Notes: generated by a model not told the origin, from the sequence alone. A stretch of 64,000 nucleotides of DNA from an uncultured Collinsella sp. (GCA_902475375.1 CABRZC010000001.1:18418-82417), one strand, 5' to 3'. Shown: positions 1-8,776, counted from the stretch's first letter. Translations and numbers: made by a program.

Positions 1-527
1 GCCCCGCCGCCATGCCCCAGCAGCAGCCGACGCCTCGCGCCGCCGCTCCCGACCCGCTTGCCGTGGCAGACCCCTTCGCGCCTAGCGTCCCCGACCCCGC
101 CGCAGCACCCATCCCGGTGCCGCAGACCGTCTCGCGCGACGCGCTTGCCGGCATGGGCGGAGCCGCCGCGACCGGTGCCGCCGTGGGCCTAGGCGCCGCA
201 GCCGGCATCGCCTCCAACATGGCGAGCACTCGCGCCCCGCAGCGCCCGCTCGCCCAGCTCGTCGACGTCGTGAGCGGCGAGAGCCATAGCATCACCTCCG
301 CACAGGTAACCATCGGTCGCGAGCGCTCAGTTTCCGACATTGCCCTGCGCGACCCCAACGTGTCGCGCCGCCACGCCCAGCTCACCTTTACGGGCTCGGA
401 TTGGTCGATCGAGGACCTCAATTCCACCAACGGCACGCTCGTCAACAACCGCCGCATTACGCGCTGCCCGCTGCGCAACGGCGATCTGCTGACGTTTGGC
501 CTGAGCACCTTTGAATTTAGGGGATAG
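1..527 (+). CDS. fhaA: FhaA-like FHA-domain protein, 5' end outside window
   Basis: The C-terminal part is a forkhead-associated domain, which binds phosphothreonine peptides. The hallmark residues are visible: GRE near the first strand, SRRHA, and DLNSTNGT. It is preceded by an Ala/Pro-rich linker. The frame is open to the left edge, so the true start lies upstream. The first ATG in the window (position 12) is unlikely to be the start, because actinobacterial FhaA carries an N-terminal DUF3662 domain followed by a linker and a C-terminal FHA domain. Next comes a second FHA gene after 6 bp, then the PP2C phosphatase, a SEDS-PBP gene and the PASTA kinase, the order expected of the actinobacterial pknB cluster. 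The FHA call is secure; the FhaA identity rests on context. Confidence 0.8.
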   Translation, partial: PAAMPQQQPTPRAAAPDPLAVADPFAPSVPDPAAAPIPVPQTVSRDALAGMGGAAATGAAVGLGAAAGIASNMASTRAPQRPLAQLVDVVSGESHSITSAQVTIGRERSVSDIALRDPNVSRRHAQLTFTGSDWSIEDLNSTNGTLVNNRRITRCPLRNGDLLTFGLSTFEFRG

Positions 528-533
528 TCGCTT

Positions 534-950
534 ATGAACATCGATATCGTCCTTTTTGCAGGCCGCATCGTCTTGGTCGCCCTGCTCTATATCTTCCTGT
601 TCGCCGTCATGAAGACCGGCGTGGGACTTGTGCGCGGGCAGCGCCGCGACTCGGCTATCTGGACGATTGATGTGGACAAGGGTCCGCGCGGTATCCGCGG
701 CATCCACGTAGACATGCTCGGCCCCGTCATCGTCGGTCGCTCGCCATCTTCGGACATCTGCATCAACGAACCGTTCGTCTCGGCCTCGCATGCGCGCTTT
801 TCGTTGCAGGGCCCGGCGCTCATCATCGAGGACCTCAACTCGCTTAACGGCACGCTCGTCAACGGCCGCCAGCTCGTGGAGCCCGCGACGCTGCGCGAGG
901 GCGACGAAGTCCAGATTGGCGACGTGGTCATGAAGGTGAACCGTCGATGA
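534..950 (+). CDS. fhaB: FhaB-like membrane-anchored FHA-domain protein
   Basis: A 138-aa protein with one N-terminal membrane segment (about residues 5-26) followed by a basic stretch and a cytoplasmic FHA domain. The phosphothreonine-binding signature is present: GRSPSSD, SASHA, and DLNSLNGT. Size and layout match FhaB/FipA of the actinobacterial pknB cluster, which reads PknB phosphorylation at the division and elongation machinery. It starts 6 bp after fhaA, and its stop overlaps the pstP start by 4 bp (ATGA), so translation is probably coupled. Confidence 0.85.
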   Translation: MNIDIVLFAGRIVLVALLYIFLFAVMKTGVGLVRGQRRDSAIWTIDVDKGPRGIRGIHVDMLGPVIVGRSPSSDICINEPFVSASHARFSLQGPALIIEDLNSLNGTLVNGRQLVEPATLREGDEVQIGDVVMKVNRR

Positions 951-2893
951 TCGACGAGGAGAACAAGTCCGCAACTATGACCGAGGCGCCGGCTGCCGCC
1001 GCAGCTGCGCCGGCCCACGCCGCTCCGGCGGACTCCACACCCGTGGAGCCCGAGGACACCGTGTTCTCCCTGCCTCTTTCGCATGTAACGCAAGAATATC
1101 CGACGCTGACCGACGACGAGGATGCCGAGGACAACGCTGACGGCGGCACCGCCCCCATCGGCGTGCACGCCGCTGCCGAGCAGCCCGCGGTCCCGCAAGA
1201 CATGCCCGCGCCGGCTCACTTTGCCGAACCCGTCGCCACGGCGATTACCGAGAGCTCCGCGGTATTTGCGGCTCCCGAGCCCGCGGCACCGGTGTTTCCC
1301 GTAGCGCCGGCACCCGCCGCAGCGCCCGAGTCCGCATCTGCACCGGAACCCGCGGCGGCGCCCTCCCCCGCGGACGCATCGGCGCCCGAAGCCATGCAGT
1401 CTGTAACCGAAGACGTACCCGCAGCAACGACGGAGGATGTCTCCCAATCCCACGGCACGCCCGCGCCCGCGCACTTCGCGACGCCCGAGTCTGCAGCCGT
1501 CGCCCCGCAAGACGACGAGCCTGTCGACCGTACAACCGAAGAGCCCGCCACGCCCAACGTCAACGACCCGAGCAACGATGCCGACACCGTCTCGCCCGGC
1601 GATACGGCCGAGATTGACGTTGCCGCCGTGGAGGCCAAGCTTAAGGACCCCGGCTCGACCATGAGTTTTGAGCCGCTGACCGACGAGCGCATCGAGACTG
1701 ACTCGACCTACGACGCCGGCACGACCACGCAGCTCATGTGGGGCGCCCGCTCCGATGTTGGCTGTGTGCGCCCGCATAACGAAGACTCCTATCTGGTGCA
1801 ATCGCCGCTCTTTTGCGTATGCGACGGCATGGGCGGCCACGCCGCCGGTGAGGTAGCCTCCTCCATCGCCGTCGAGACCATTGCCAAGACAGCGCCGCAG
1901 GCAGCCGACGCCGCACGACTGGCGGCCGCCGTCGAAGCTGCAAACGCCGCGGTCATCGAGGCTGCGCTCAACGGGCTTGGCAAGCCCGGCATGGGCTGCA
2001 CGGCAACCTGCGCCTATATCGAAAACGACATGCTCGCCATCGCCCACGTGGGCGACTCGCGCGCCTATCTGCTCCACGAGGGCACGCTCATCCGCGTGAC
2101 CCGCGACCACTCCTATGTGGAGGAGCTCGTGGACGCCGGCGAAATTACGGCAGACGAGGCTCGCGTCCACCCCAACCGCTCAGTCATCACCCGCGCGCTG
2201 GGCTCGGATCCCGCCATGTATGCCGACCACTTTACCCTGCATATCGAGGAAGGCGACCGCCTGATCCTGTGCTCGGACGGTCTTTCGAGCATGATTCCCG
2301 ATAGCGATATCGAAAACATCGCCACACAGTCCTCGACCGCGCAGATTTGCGTCGACAACCTTGTTGACGCGGCACTGGTCGCCGGCGGGCATGACAACGT
2401 CACCGTGCTTGTCGTTGACCTGGTCGACGATGGCGTCATGCGCGAGGCAAAGCGCGTCCGCCGCCGCAACATCACCATTGCCACCGTACTGGGCATCGCT
2501 TTTGTGCTGGCGGCAGCCATCTGGGCCTACGCAGGCATCACCGGCTCGTACTACCTGGGCACCTACAAGGACACCGTCGCGGTCTACCGGGGCATTCCCG
2601 GCAAGCCGCTCGGCCTTAAGCTGCACTGGCTCGACAGCACGACCACCATCAAACTGTCCGACCTGCCCGAAGACACACAAAATCGCCTTAAGGCAGGTAT
2701 TCAGCAGACGAGCATCGACGACGCACAGGACACCATCTCCAAGTACCGCCATCAGATCGACGAGGAGCAGACCCGTCAGGTGATCGACGCGCAAACGATC
2801 CGCAATAACACCGACCAGGGTTCGACCTCCGAATCGGATTCCGAGAATACCGCCGAACAGTCCGCCGAGGCCGAAGCCTCCGATAAGAATTAG
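947..2893 (+). CDS. pstP: PP2C-family Ser/Thr protein phosphatase with long N-terminal extension
   Basis: This is the phosphatase that should reverse PknB phosphorylation. The PP2C domain spans about residues 262-495 and shows the metal-binding motifs: RPHNEDS, DGMGGH, GDSRAYL, SDGLS and GGHDNVT. A membrane segment at about 508-531 is followed by roughly 115 extracytoplasmic residues ending in an acidic Ser/Glu-rich tail. Unlike typical PstP, which begins directly with the catalytic domain, this one has about 260 residues of acidic, Ala/Pro/Glu-rich low-complexity sequence first. The chosen ATG overlaps the fhaB stop; an alternative ATG at 977 would shorten it by ten residues. The function call is firm; the role of the extension is unknown. 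Confidence 0.92.
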   Translation: MIDEENKSATMTEAPAAAAAAPAHAAPADSTPVEPEDTVFSLPLSHVTQEYPTLTDDEDAEDNADGGTAPIGVHAAAEQPAVPQDMPAPAHFAEPVATAITESSAVFAAPEPAAPVFPVAPAPAAAPESASAPEPAAAPSPADASAPEAMQSVTEDVPAATTEDVSQSHGTPAPAHFATPESAAVAPQDDEPVDRTTEEPATPNVNDPSNDADTVSPGDTAEIDVAAVEAKLKDPGSTMSFEPLTDERIETDSTYDAGTTTQLMWGARSDVGCVRPHNEDSYLVQSPLFCVCDGMGGHAAGEVASSIAVETIAKTAPQAADAARLAAAVEAANAAVIEAALNGLGKPGMGCTATCAYIENDMLAIAHVGDSRAYLLHEGTLIRVTRDHSYVEELVDAGEITADEARVHPNRSVITRALGSDPAMYADHFTLHIEEGDRLILCSDGLSSMIPDSDIENIATQSSTAQICVDNLVDAALVAGGHDNVTVLVVDLVDDGVMREAKRVRRRNITIATVLGIAFVLAAAIWAYAGITGSYYLGTYKDTVAVYRGIPGKPLGLKLHWLDSTTTIKLSDLPEDTQNRLKAGIQQTSIDDAQDTISKYRHQIDEEQTRQVIDAQTIRNNTDQGSTSESDSENTAEQSAEAEASDKN

Positions 2894-2909
2894 AAAGGGA
2901 GTGCCGCTT

Positions 2910-5780
2910 ATGAGTCGCCGTAATACCGAACTGCTCTTACTCATCGCCTCGGCGTTCCCCGTCATCCTGCTGTATGCGATGTACGTGCTCACCGCAGGCG
3001 CCGCCATCTCGTTTGAGACACTTGCCGTTCCGATCGGTCTCTTTGCCGCCTTCGCCGCGGCGCATATCGCCGTGCGCATTCTGGCACCCGGCGCCGACCC
3101 GGCCATCCTGCCCATCGTCTTTGTTCTTTCGGGCATTGGCATCACGTTTGTGACGCGCTTGGCGCCCACGCTCGCCATCTCGCAGCTCGTCATCCTGTTT
3201 ATCTCGGTGGCGTTGATGGTAGGTACGCTTGCGCTGGTCAAAAACCTCGACGTAGTCATGCGCTACAAGTACACCTTTGGCATCATCGGCATCATCTTGC
3301 TGATGCTGCCCATCTTTATCGGCACCACAATCTCGGGCTCTAAACTGTGGATTCGCATCGCCGGCTTTACCATTCAGCCCGGCGAGTTCGCCAAGGTCTT
3401 TATCGTGCTGTTCCTAGCCGGTTACCTGGCCGAGAACCGCGAACTGCTCTCTATCTCCAACCGCAAGATCTTGGGTCTTAAGATTCCGCGTCTGCGCCTG
3501 CTGCTGCCGCTGTTCGCAGTCTGGGGCGTATGCCTGCTCGTCGTTGTCTTCGAACGTGACCTGGGCTCGGCCTTGCTGTTCTACACCATCTTCTTGCTGA
3601 TGCTCTACGTTGCCACGGGTCGCTTCTCGTATGTCATCATCGGCCTTGTGCTCTTGGCCGTGGGGGCCGTGGGCGCTTACAAGTTCCTGTCGCACGTCCA
3701 GGTTCGTTTCCAGATCTGGGCCGATCCCTTTAAGGATGCACAGGGCCAGGGCTACCAGATTGTCCAGTCCCTCTTCTCGCTGGCCGACGGCGGCCTTGTT
3801 GGCGTCGGCATTGGCAACGGCATGGCCAACAACATCCCCGTCGTCGAGTCCGACTTTATCTTCTCGGCTATCGGCGAGGAGATGGGCCTTTTGGGCGGTG
3901 GCGCCGTTCTTATCCTGTTTATGCTCTTTGCCGTACGTGGCCTGACCACGGCAGCCCGTGCCAAGTCCGACCTTGCCGCCTTTAGCGCCACTGGTCTTAC
4001 GGCCGCCATCAGCTTCCAGGCGTTCTTGATCGTTGGCGGCGTTACCCGCCTGATTCCGCTGACCGGCGTCACCCTGCCCTTTATGAGCCAGGGTGGCTCC
4101 TCGCTGCTGGCAAGCTTTATCATCGTCGCGCTTTTGCTGCGCGCCGGTGACGAGGCAACCGGTCGCGAGGCCGAGCTCACCGGCACCGGCACCATGGCCG
4201 CCATCACCGACGACCAGGTCGCCTCGGCGGCCTCCCCGGCTGGCACGCGCTTCGCCACTTCGTCTTCGCACAACCGCGGCAGCCACTCCGCCGGCTCGCG
4301 CATGCGCCGTCGCCTGCTCGACACGCCCGAATCCGGTGTGCTCGGCCGCGTGGCGCTCGCCAATCGACTGACCCGTGCCGTGCTCGCCTTTACGGCACTA
4401 TTCGCCATCCTTATCGGCAACCTCACCTATGTCCAGGTCATCAAGGCCAAGGACTATCAGGACATGCCGACCAACAACCACACCATCGCCCGCTCCAAGT
4501 ACATCCAGCGCGGCTCCATCATCACGTCCGACGGCGTGACGCTGGCCGAGTCGCTGCAACAGGAAGACGGCACCTACGCCCGCTCCTACCCCAACGGAAA
4601 CATGGCCGCTCACGTGGTGGGCTATGTAAGCCAGCAGTACGGCACCGCTGGTGTCGAGAGCGTCATGAACGAAACGCTCACCGGCTCCAAGGATTACTCC
4701 AGCTGGGACAACGCCCTCGCGTCGCTCGCGGGCCAAAACCAACCGGGCAACACCGCCAAGCTCACCATCGACTCGCGCATCCAGACGGCTGCCGAGCAGG
4801 CACTCAAGGGCTTTAAGGGTGCCGTGGTGGTTATGGATCCGCGCACCGGCGCGGTCCTCGCATGCGCAAGCTCGCCCACCTATGACAACACCAACATCGA
4901 TGCCCTGATGCAGTCGGGCGGTGGCGAGGACGGCTCCATGTACGACCGCGCCATGGACGCTCTCTATACCCCGGGCTCGACCTTTAAGGTCGTCACACTC
5001 TCCGCGGCGCTCGAAACCGGCACCGCCAGCCTTACCAGCACGTACCAGGCGCCCGGCTCCATGGATATCGGCAACGCGCCGGTCACCAATTACGCCAACG
5101 AGAGCTACGGTACCATCAGCCTGCAACAGGCCTTTGCCGTGTCGTCCAACGTCGTCTTTGGCCAGGTGGCCAACGAGATCGGCGCCAGCTCGCTCGTCCA
5201 GTTTGCCAACGCCTTTGGTTACGGCCAAAAGCTCGGTCAGGACCTGACCACCGCGGCCTCCATCATGGCCGACCCCTCGCTCATGACCGAGTGGGAGACC
5301 GCCTGGGCAGGCGCCGGCCAGCCTGTCGGCATGGACCACACGCCAGGTCCGCAGACCACCGTCATGCAAAACTGCGTGATAGCGGCGGCCATCGCCAACA
5401 GCGGCGTGGTCATGGACCCGTTCTTCGTGGCCCAGGTGCTCGCCCCCGACGGAACCGTGGTCAAGACCACGCAATCCCGCTCGCTCGGCCAGGCCGTCAG
5501 CGCCACCACGGCCGATCAGGTCAAGCAGGCCATGCTCGCGGTTGTCCAGTCCGGCACCGGCACCGATGCCCAGATTCCGGGCGTCAAGGTCGCCGGCAAG
5601 ACCGGATCGGCCGAGACCGGCGGTACCAACGTCAACTCGATGTTCGTCGGCTTCGCACCTTACGATTCACCCACGGTCGCCATCTCGGTGGCCTTGGAGG
5701 ATTACGACAAACACGACGTCAAGGCAGCCAAGATCGCCGGCATCGTCCTGACCGCGGCACTTGCCGCCCAAGGAGCGTGA
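2910..5780 (+). CDS. FtsW/RodA-type glycosyltransferase fused to penicillin-binding transpeptidase
   Basis: A single 956-aa polypeptide joins the two enzymes of septal or lateral wall synthesis. The first ~415 residues are a multi-pass SEDS protein (lipid II polymerase) with the family motifs ERDLGSALL, AIGEEMG and LPFMSQGG. After a ~65-residue basic linker there is another membrane segment, then a class B PBP transpeptidase. Its active-site motifs are STFK (Ser690, Lys693), SSN (745-747) and KTG (897-899). In most actinobacteria rodA and pbpA are adjacent separate genes at this position of the pknB cluster. The ATG at 2910 follows the RBS AGAAAGGGA; an upstream GTG at 2901 is too close to it. 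I see no frameshift or stop between the halves, so the fusion looks genuine. Confidence 0.93.
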   Translation: MSRRNTELLLLIASAFPVILLYAMYVLTAGAAISFETLAVPIGLFAAFAAAHIAVRILAPGADPAILPIVFVLSGIGITFVTRLAPTLAISQLVILFISVALMVGTLALVKNLDVVMRYKYTFGIIGIILLMLPIFIGTTISGSKLWIRIAGFTIQPGEFAKVFIVLFLAGYLAENRELLSISNRKILGLKIPRLRLLLPLFAVWGVCLLVVVFERDLGSALLFYTIFLLMLYVATGRFSYVIIGLVLLAVGAVGAYKFLSHVQVRFQIWADPFKDAQGQGYQIVQSLFSLADGGLVGVGIGNGMANNIPVVESDFIFSAIGEEMGLLGGGAVLILFMLFAVRGLTTAARAKSDLAAFSATGLTAAISFQAFLIVGGVTRLIPLTGVTLPFMSQGGSSLLASFIIVALLLRAGDEATGREAELTGTGTMAAITDDQVASAASPAGTRFATSSSHNRGSHSAGSRMRRRLLDTPESGVLGRVALANRLTRAVLAFTALFAILIGNLTYVQVIKAKDYQDMPTNNHTIARSKYIQRGSIITSDGVTLAESLQQEDGTYARSYPNGNMAAHVVGYVSQQYGTAGVESVMNETLTGSKDYSSWDNALASLAGQNQPGNTAKLTIDSRIQTAAEQALKGFKGAVVVMDPRTGAVLACASSPTYDNTNIDALMQSGGGEDGSMYDRAMDALYTPGSTFKVVTLSAALETGTASLTSTYQAPGSMDIGNAPVTNYANESYGTISLQQAFAVSSNVVFGQVANEIGASSLVQFANAFGYGQKLGQDLTTAASIMADPSLMTEWETAWAGAGQPVGMDHTPGPQTTVMQNCVIAAAIANSGVVMDPFFVAQVLAPDGTVVKTTQSRSLGQAVSATTADQVKQAMLAVVQSGTGTDAQIPGVKVAGKTGSAETGGTNVNSMFVGFAPYDSPTVAISVALEDYDKHDVKAAKIAGIVLTAALAAQGA

Positions 5781-5912
5781 TGCCTGTGATCGAAGCGGAT
5801 ACTTGGGGCGCGCCGCGGCCGATGAGCTAGCGGCAAGGCGCCACGCGGTCCCAGCGGCCATAGATTTGGTACTACACACATCGTTGAGCGAATAAGTTAG
5901 TTAGGAGCAGGA

Positions 5913-7862
5913 ATGGAACAGAGGGTCCTCGGGGGAAGATACCTCCTCAAGGATAAGGTGGGAACGGGCGGCATGGCGACCGTCTTCCGTGCGCAAGATC
6001 AGGTCCTCGACCGCACGGTTGCCGTCAAGATCATGCTGCCGCAGTATGCCGGCGACGCCACCTTCGCCGCCCGCTTTAAGCAGGAGGCCCAGGCAGCAGC
6101 AGGTCTCTCCTCCCCCTATATCGTGGGCGTCTACGATTGGGGCAAGGATGGCGATACCTACTACATCGTCATGGAGTACCTGCGCGGTACCGACCTTAAG
6201 AGTGGCATCAAGAGCCACGGCGCCCTCGATCCAAAGAAGGTCGCACAGATCGGCTCGCAGATCAGCTCCGCGCTTTCGGTCGCCCACAAGCACGAGATCA
6301 TCCACCGCGACATTAAGCCGCAAAACATCATGGTGCTGCCCGACGGCAACATCAAGGTCATGGACTTTGGCATCGCGCGCGCAAAGAACAGCCACCTCAC
6401 GCAGGACAACAATGTACTGGGCACCGCCCACTACGTAAGCCCCGAGCAAACGCGCGGCCAGGACCTCGGTCCCACTTCGGATATCTACTCCCTGGGCGTC
6501 GTGATGTACGAGTGCGCCACCGGTCGCGTCCCCTTTGACGGTGACGACGCCATTTCGGTTGCGCTCAAGCAGGTAAACGAACTGCCGGTTCCGCCGAGCC
6601 AGATCAACTCCGGCGTCGACGCCGATCTGGAGCGCATCATCCTCAAGTGCATGGAAAAGGACCCGTCGAACCGCTTCCAGACGGCAGACGAGCTGCGCCA
6701 GGTGCTCAACAACTACCTGTCCGGTCGCGCCGTCAACGTCTCCGAGCCCACGCGCATCATCGGTGCCGCGGGCGACCTGGGCGCCACCAAGACCCGTGAG
6801 CTGTCTGACTCCACGCGCGCTATGGTTCGCCCCGTATCGGGCGTAAGCGGACAGACCAACCCCCGCAGCGCCGTCTCGGGTTCCACCGGTTCCTACGAGG
6901 TCGATCAGCCCAAGTCCAACAAGAACAAGATTATCGCCGCCGTAGTCGCCGCAATCGCCGTGGTTGGCGTTGTGGTGGCCTTCGCCACCGGGCTCTTTGG
7001 GGGCGAGCAGGTTACGGTGCCCGATGTGCTTAACAAGGACCAGCAGACCGCTATCGAGCTGATCAAGGAGGCCGGCCTTGAGGTCGGAACTGTCGACCAG
7101 AGCTATAACGACGATGTCGACGAGGGCAAGGTTGCCGAGCAGACCCCCAACGGCAACACTAAGAAGCCCAAGGGCTCCAAGGTTAACCTGGTGATCTCCA
7201 AGGGCCCCAAGCCCTCCGAGAAAGTTGAGGTTCCGCAGCTCGTCGGCCTAACCAAGGACCAGGCCGAGGCCGCGCTGGCAAGCGTGGGCCTGAAGGGCAA
7301 CGCAACCGAGGAGGCCAACGAGGCCGACGAAGGCCAGGTCTTTGAGCAGGGCACTGATGCCGGCAAGGAAGTCGAGAAGGGCACGACCATCTCGTATAAG
7401 GTCTCCAGCGGTCCTGACACCACTTCCGTCCCCGATCTGACCGACATGACCGAGGCCCAGGCACGCAACGCTCTCGACATGGCCGGTTTTGGCGTCAACG
7501 TGAGCTACCAGGAGAACGATTCCGTCACCGAGGGCACCGTCATTAGCTGGAACCCCAGCGGCAAGCAGAAGCCCGGCGCCACGATCACCGTCGTCATCGC
7601 CAAGAAGTCCGGCAAGGCCAGCGTTCCGGGCAACCTGTACGGCAAGAGCATCTCCGCCGCCGTCACCGCGCTCAACAACGCCGGATTCTACAACATCGCA
7701 TTCTGCGATCAGAACGGCAACCCCGTGAGTGGCAACGAAAACGCCACCGTGACGGGCGTCTCCCCCACTGGCAAGCAGTCCACCGACAGCACGATCACGC
7801 TGACGGTTTCGGTTTCTGGCTCTGGTACTGATTCAGGCGACGATTCCGGTACAAGCAACTAG
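5913..7862 (+). CDS. pknB: PASTA-domain Ser/Thr protein kinase
   Basis: Transmembrane Hanks-type kinase of 649 aa. The kinase domain occupies about residues 8-270, with glycine loop GTGGMA, Lys39 (AVKI), HRD at 131-133 and DFG at 151-153. A juxtamembrane region rich in Thr/Ser leads to a membrane segment at about 340-362. Four PASTA repeats follow (from about 366), which in this family sense muropeptides or lipid II. The fourth repeat is divergent and is followed by a short Ser/Gly/Asp tail. RBS TTAGGAG lies 7 bp before the ATG. The 132-bp gap to the SEDS-PBP gene could hold its own promoter; no strong promoter box stands out. Confidence 0.95.
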   Translation: MEQRVLGGRYLLKDKVGTGGMATVFRAQDQVLDRTVAVKIMLPQYAGDATFAARFKQEAQAAAGLSSPYIVGVYDWGKDGDTYYIVMEYLRGTDLKSGIKSHGALDPKKVAQIGSQISSALSVAHKHEIIHRDIKPQNIMVLPDGNIKVMDFGIARAKNSHLTQDNNVLGTAHYVSPEQTRGQDLGPTSDIYSLGVVMYECATGRVPFDGDDAISVALKQVNELPVPPSQINSGVDADLERIILKCMEKDPSNRFQTADELRQVLNNYLSGRAVNVSEPTRIIGAAGDLGATKTRELSDSTRAMVRPVSGVSGQTNPRSAVSGSTGSYEVDQPKSNKNKIIAAVVAAIAVVGVVVAFATGLFGGEQVTVPDVLNKDQQTAIELIKEAGLEVGTVDQSYNDDVDEGKVAEQTPNGNTKKPKGSKVNLVISKGPKPSEKVEVPQLVGLTKDQAEAALASVGLKGNATEEANEADEGQVFEQGTDAGKEVEKGTTISYKVSSGPDTTSVPDLTDMTEAQARNALDMAGFGVNVSYQENDSVTEGTVISWNPSGKQKPGATITVVIAKKSGKASVPGNLYGKSISAAVTALNNAGFYNIAFCDQNGNPVSGNENATVTGVSPTGKQSTDSTITLTVSVSGSGTDSGDDSGTSN

Positions 7863-7915
7863 CCGGCTGCTTATTATCTGCGCAGCGAACGCCGCAAACA
7901 TATTCGCTCAGAAGT

Positions 7916-7942
7916 GCCCGCTTGCTCCCCCGGCAAGCGGGC
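7916..7942 (+). terminator. Rho-independent terminator after pknB
   Basis: A hairpin with a 10-bp GC-rich perfect stem (GCCCGCTTGC pairing with GCAAGCGGGC) and a 7-base loop sits 54 bp after the pknB stop. It is followed by a short T-rich stretch (GCTTTGCTTTT). It closes the fhaA-pknB unit. Confidence 0.7.
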
Positions 7943-8033
7943 GCTTTGCTTTTGATGCGACCCGTTAGCATGGAACGGCGCAGCTCTAACACCAAAAGAG
8001 CCCGGCACCGTAGCGGTACCGGGCTCGATATTC

Positions 8034-8059
8034 CTCTGGTGCCCCCGGGCGGATTCGAA
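8034..8059 (-). repeat. Duplicated 3' end of tRNA-Arg (tRNA fragment / possible att remnant)
   Basis: These 26 bases are identical to 8164-8189, which include the CCA end, acceptor strand and part of the T arm of the tRNA gene; the similarity continues a few bases further. Each copy is followed, on the minus strand, by its own GC-rich hairpin (about 8000-8025 and 8130-8155). Between the copies, about 8080-8115 holds an imperfect inverted copy of the same T-arm region. No full cloverleaf can be folded here, so it is not a second tRNA gene. Confidence 0.7.
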
Positions 8060-8166
8060 AACTCCCCCCGCGGGGAAATTGGCGACGCGGGTGTCGACGG
8101 TCCGAATCCGCCGGCGGTCCCCACAAACCAGAAACGGCGCCGCTATCGCGACGCCGTCATATTCTC

Positions 8167-8242
8167 TGGTGCCCCCGGGCGGATTCGAACCGTCGACACC
8201 CGCTTTAGGAGAGCGGTGCTCTATCCCCTGAGCTACGGAGGC
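8167..8242 (-). tRNA. tRNA-Arg, anticodon CCU
   Basis: On the minus strand a 76-nt cloverleaf can be drawn: acceptor stem GCCTCCG with CGGGGGC (one G-T pair), D arm with AGCTCAGGGGATAGAGC, and anticodon stem CCGCT/AGCGG around the loop CTCCTAA, which gives anticodon CCT (Arg, AGG codons). The variable loop is short, the T arm contains GGTTCGAATCC, and CCA is encoded. The following minus-strand hairpin at about 8130-8155 may be its terminator. Confidence 0.95.
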
Positions 8243-8300
8243 ATGTTGTACTAGTGTAGCAGATTTACTGCATCGCCATACGTCGCATGACTAGACTTCG

Positions 8301-8369
8301 AAGTTGCGGTGGAATAGTTCCTGTCTGAAGCATCTAAAGCCGTATTTAGAAACTATTTCACCGCAACTT
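8301..8369. repeat. Palindromic repeat, family A, copy 1
   Basis: Inverted repeat with 19-base arms beginning AAGTTGCGGTG, one mismatch, and a 31-base unrelated loop. The same arms recur at 11987, 19169 and 32321 with different loops. It lies 9 bp beyond the stop of the DUF956 gene, between that gene and the tRNA. Confidence 0.85.
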
Positions 8370-8377
8370 ATGAGGAG

Positions 8378-8776
8378 CTAGTTGCCTTTGTGGAAGAGGC
8401 CTTTGATGACGGAGGGGATGCTCTTGGCGCCCTTGGCGGTCACATCGATAAAGTCGGGCGAACGCACGAGCTTATCCTCGTCGACGTACTTGCGGACCGC
8501 GCGAAGCGTCTCTTTGTCGTCGCGCGTCGAAAACGTAAAGTGACCGTTGTCCTTGGTGAAGATGGCAAAACGCGTAATCTTCTTGGTGCCGCGCAAAACC
8601 TCGGCGGCAATATAGTCGACCTCGTCCCACGGGATTTGAATATAATCCTCGGGATTGCGCTCGTTATAGTACTCGAACGCCTTATTGCCCACCATCACGT
8701 TACCGTGGCTGGTAAGCCCCATCAGGCAGGTTGCCGGCGTTGCCAGATCGACCGTGCTGTTCTGAGATTGCGCCAT
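8378..8776 (-). CDS. manO: DUF956 family protein, mannose-PTS associated (ManO-like)
   Basis: A 132-aa soluble protein matching the DUF956 family, which is almost always the last gene of mannose-type PTS operons and has been named ManO. Recognisable blocks are MAQSQNS at the N-terminus, GLTSHGNVMVG, KAFEYYNERN, IQIPWDEVDYI and FTFSTRDDKE. I chose the ATG at 8776, which has GGAGGGCGAGG upstream; a TTG 18 bp earlier is inside that Shine-Dalgarno stretch. It lies 120 bp downstream of the IID gene, past a GC-rich hairpin, so it is probably transcribed with the PTS genes at a lower level. The biochemical function of the family is not settled; a regulatory role is likely. Confidence 0.85.
   Translation of the reverse strand: MAQSQNSTVDLATPATCLMGLTSHGNVMVGNKAFEYYNERNPEDYIQIPWDEVDYIAAEVLRGTKKITRFAIFTKDNGHFTFSTRDDKETLRAVRKYVDEDKLVRSPDFIDVTAKGAKSIPSVIKGLFHKGN

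Noticed and set aside
8034..8115. Second tRNA gene
   Set aside because: Only the 3' acceptor/T-arm part is present; no complementary 5' acceptor strand or anticodon arm can be found.
7922..8254. Open frame through the tRNA-Arg region on the plus strand
   Set aside because: It covers the tRNA, its duplicated end and two hairpins; not a coding region.
8301..8369. Ordinary intrinsic terminators for the family A palindromes
   Set aside because: Arms are conserved in sequence between unrelated genes, loops are ~30 bases and there is no consistent T-run, so a repeat family is a better explanation.
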